Assembly (NCBI GenBank): GCA_963580245.1
Contig: CAUZJO010000004.1
Span: 15,709 to 79,708 of the forward strand
DNA: 64,000 nucleotides
Reading direction: 5' to 3'
DNA from: CAUZJO01 sp963580245
Lineage (GTDB): Bacteria > Sumerlaeota > Sumerlaeia > MVZB01
The notes below the pieces were generated by a model. The model ran no database searches, was not told the origin of the DNA, and saw only the letters and a program-made list of their open reading frames with translations. The position numbers were made by a program, and so were the translations under genes. Of this stretch, positions 63,770 through 64,000 are shown in pieces. Position 1 is the stretch's first letter. Every line of letters begins with the position of its first letter.

Positions 63770-64000
63770 TGTAGTGTCTCACGCTGATTGCAGATTATCC
63801 AGTGTGGCGCGGGCGCGGCGGACTTTTTCGAGAATCGTCTCGGCCTTGGCGGTCCAAGTAATGGATCGGGGGTCCTTGTTATGAGCGTCGATATAATCGG
63901 TAATGGTTTGAATCAGTTCGGGCACATCGGCGAAAGCTCCGCGCCGGATGCACTTGTCGGCCAGGTCGCGGAACCAGCGTTCGATCAGGTTGAGCCAGGA
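63769..64000. mobile_element. IS630-family insertion element, right end (continues past window)
   Basis: The end TGTAGTGTCTCACGCTGA (63771 on) is followed inwards by the transposase gene on the minus strand. IS630/Tc1 elements insert at TA; the TA at 63767-63768 is a possible target duplicate and would be part of the thiH stop codon. The other end is outside the window. Confidence 0.6.
63779..64000 (-). CDS. IS630-family transposase, C-terminal part
   Basis: Reading the minus strand from 64000: SWLNLIERWFRDLADKCIRR, then ITDYIDAHNKDPRSITWTAK, ending LDNLQSA at 63779. This is the C-terminal DDE-domain end of an IS630-type transposase (the Glu in LNLIERWF is the third catalytic acid). 73 residues are visible; the 5' part is past the window. 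Confidence 0.9.
   Translation of the reverse strand, partial: SWLNLIERWFRDLADKCIRRGAFADVPELIQTITDYIDAHNKDPRSITWTAKAETILEKVRRARATLDNLQSA

Noticed and set aside
1..64000. CRISPR array
   Set aside because: The repeats present are palindromic pairs or a 15-base coding tandem; no regularly spaced repeat-spacer pattern and no cas genes.

Overview
The window is GC-rich (roughly 60-65 % by eye) bacterial chromosome from a Gram-negative, probably uncultivated organism. Lipoproteins with lipoboxes, a secretin, an RseP-type protease, WaaF-type heptosyltransferase and T6SS membrane genes show a diderm envelope. Tat-exported Cys-type sulfatases beside GH127-like enzymes, a ThiD2-ThiE fusion, and many intergenic palindromes point to a lineage such as Planctomycetota, Hydrogenedentota or Sumerlaeota rather than an ordinary proteobacterium. 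That placement is inference. I recognised no rRNA or tRNA gene.

Layout. 1-12.1 kb: plus-strand end of a type VI secretion (T6SS) cluster: pseudokinase-like protein (cut by the window start), FHA protein, TssJ-like lipoprotein, TssK, TssL, TssM, TagF. The sheath, baseplate and ATPase genes should lie upstream of the window. 12.2-14.2 kb: a lipoprotein and a decaying nucleotidyltransferase/toxin-antitoxin-like cluster. 14.2-20.8 kb: a sulfatase / GH127-like glycan-degradation island, with one sulfatase broken by an internal deletion. 20.8-26.8 kb: nupC relic, GT2 glycosyltransferase, uvrB, and an FG-GAP secreted protein with a frame-shifted helical C-terminal part. 27-31 kb: YggS and an LPS-type glycosyltransferase operon. 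31-32.3 kb: a secreted beta-propeller-like pseudogene behind a consensus promoter. 32.5-41.7 kb: seven minus-strand genes (nfeD-like, rpsA, UvsW-like helicase, GspC/PilP-like, secretin, yebC, ruvC). 42-44.7 kb: acnB. 44.8-45.5 kb: hicBA plus a relic of a second hicA, with a direct repeat beside each. 45.7-55.5 kb: GT2, methyltransferase, rseP, a truncated TIGR04255 gene, dxr, DUF488, thiD2-thiE, mutS. 55.7-56.7 kb: an AT-rich foreign cassette whose two frames are interrupted only by in-frame stops. 56.9-59.5 kb: FmdB-type zinc ribbon and a FecCD-type ABC transporter. 59.6-63.8 kb: TPP riboswitch and thiF-thiS-thiG-thiH, split by a duplicated GxxExxY nuclease element. 63.77-64 kb: end of an IS630-family element abutting thiH.

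How the parts work together. Thiamin synthesis is spread over two places: ThiF, ThiS, ThiG and ThiH make the thiazole under a TPP riboswitch that can hide the thiF ribosome binding site, while the ThiD2-ThiE fusion at 52 kb phosphorylates HMP-P and joins the two halves. The glycan island combines desulfation with GH127-type hydrolysis. The accessory regions carry many recent lesions: nine broken genes or gene fragments and several palindromic or duplicated elements, often at the edges of intact operons.
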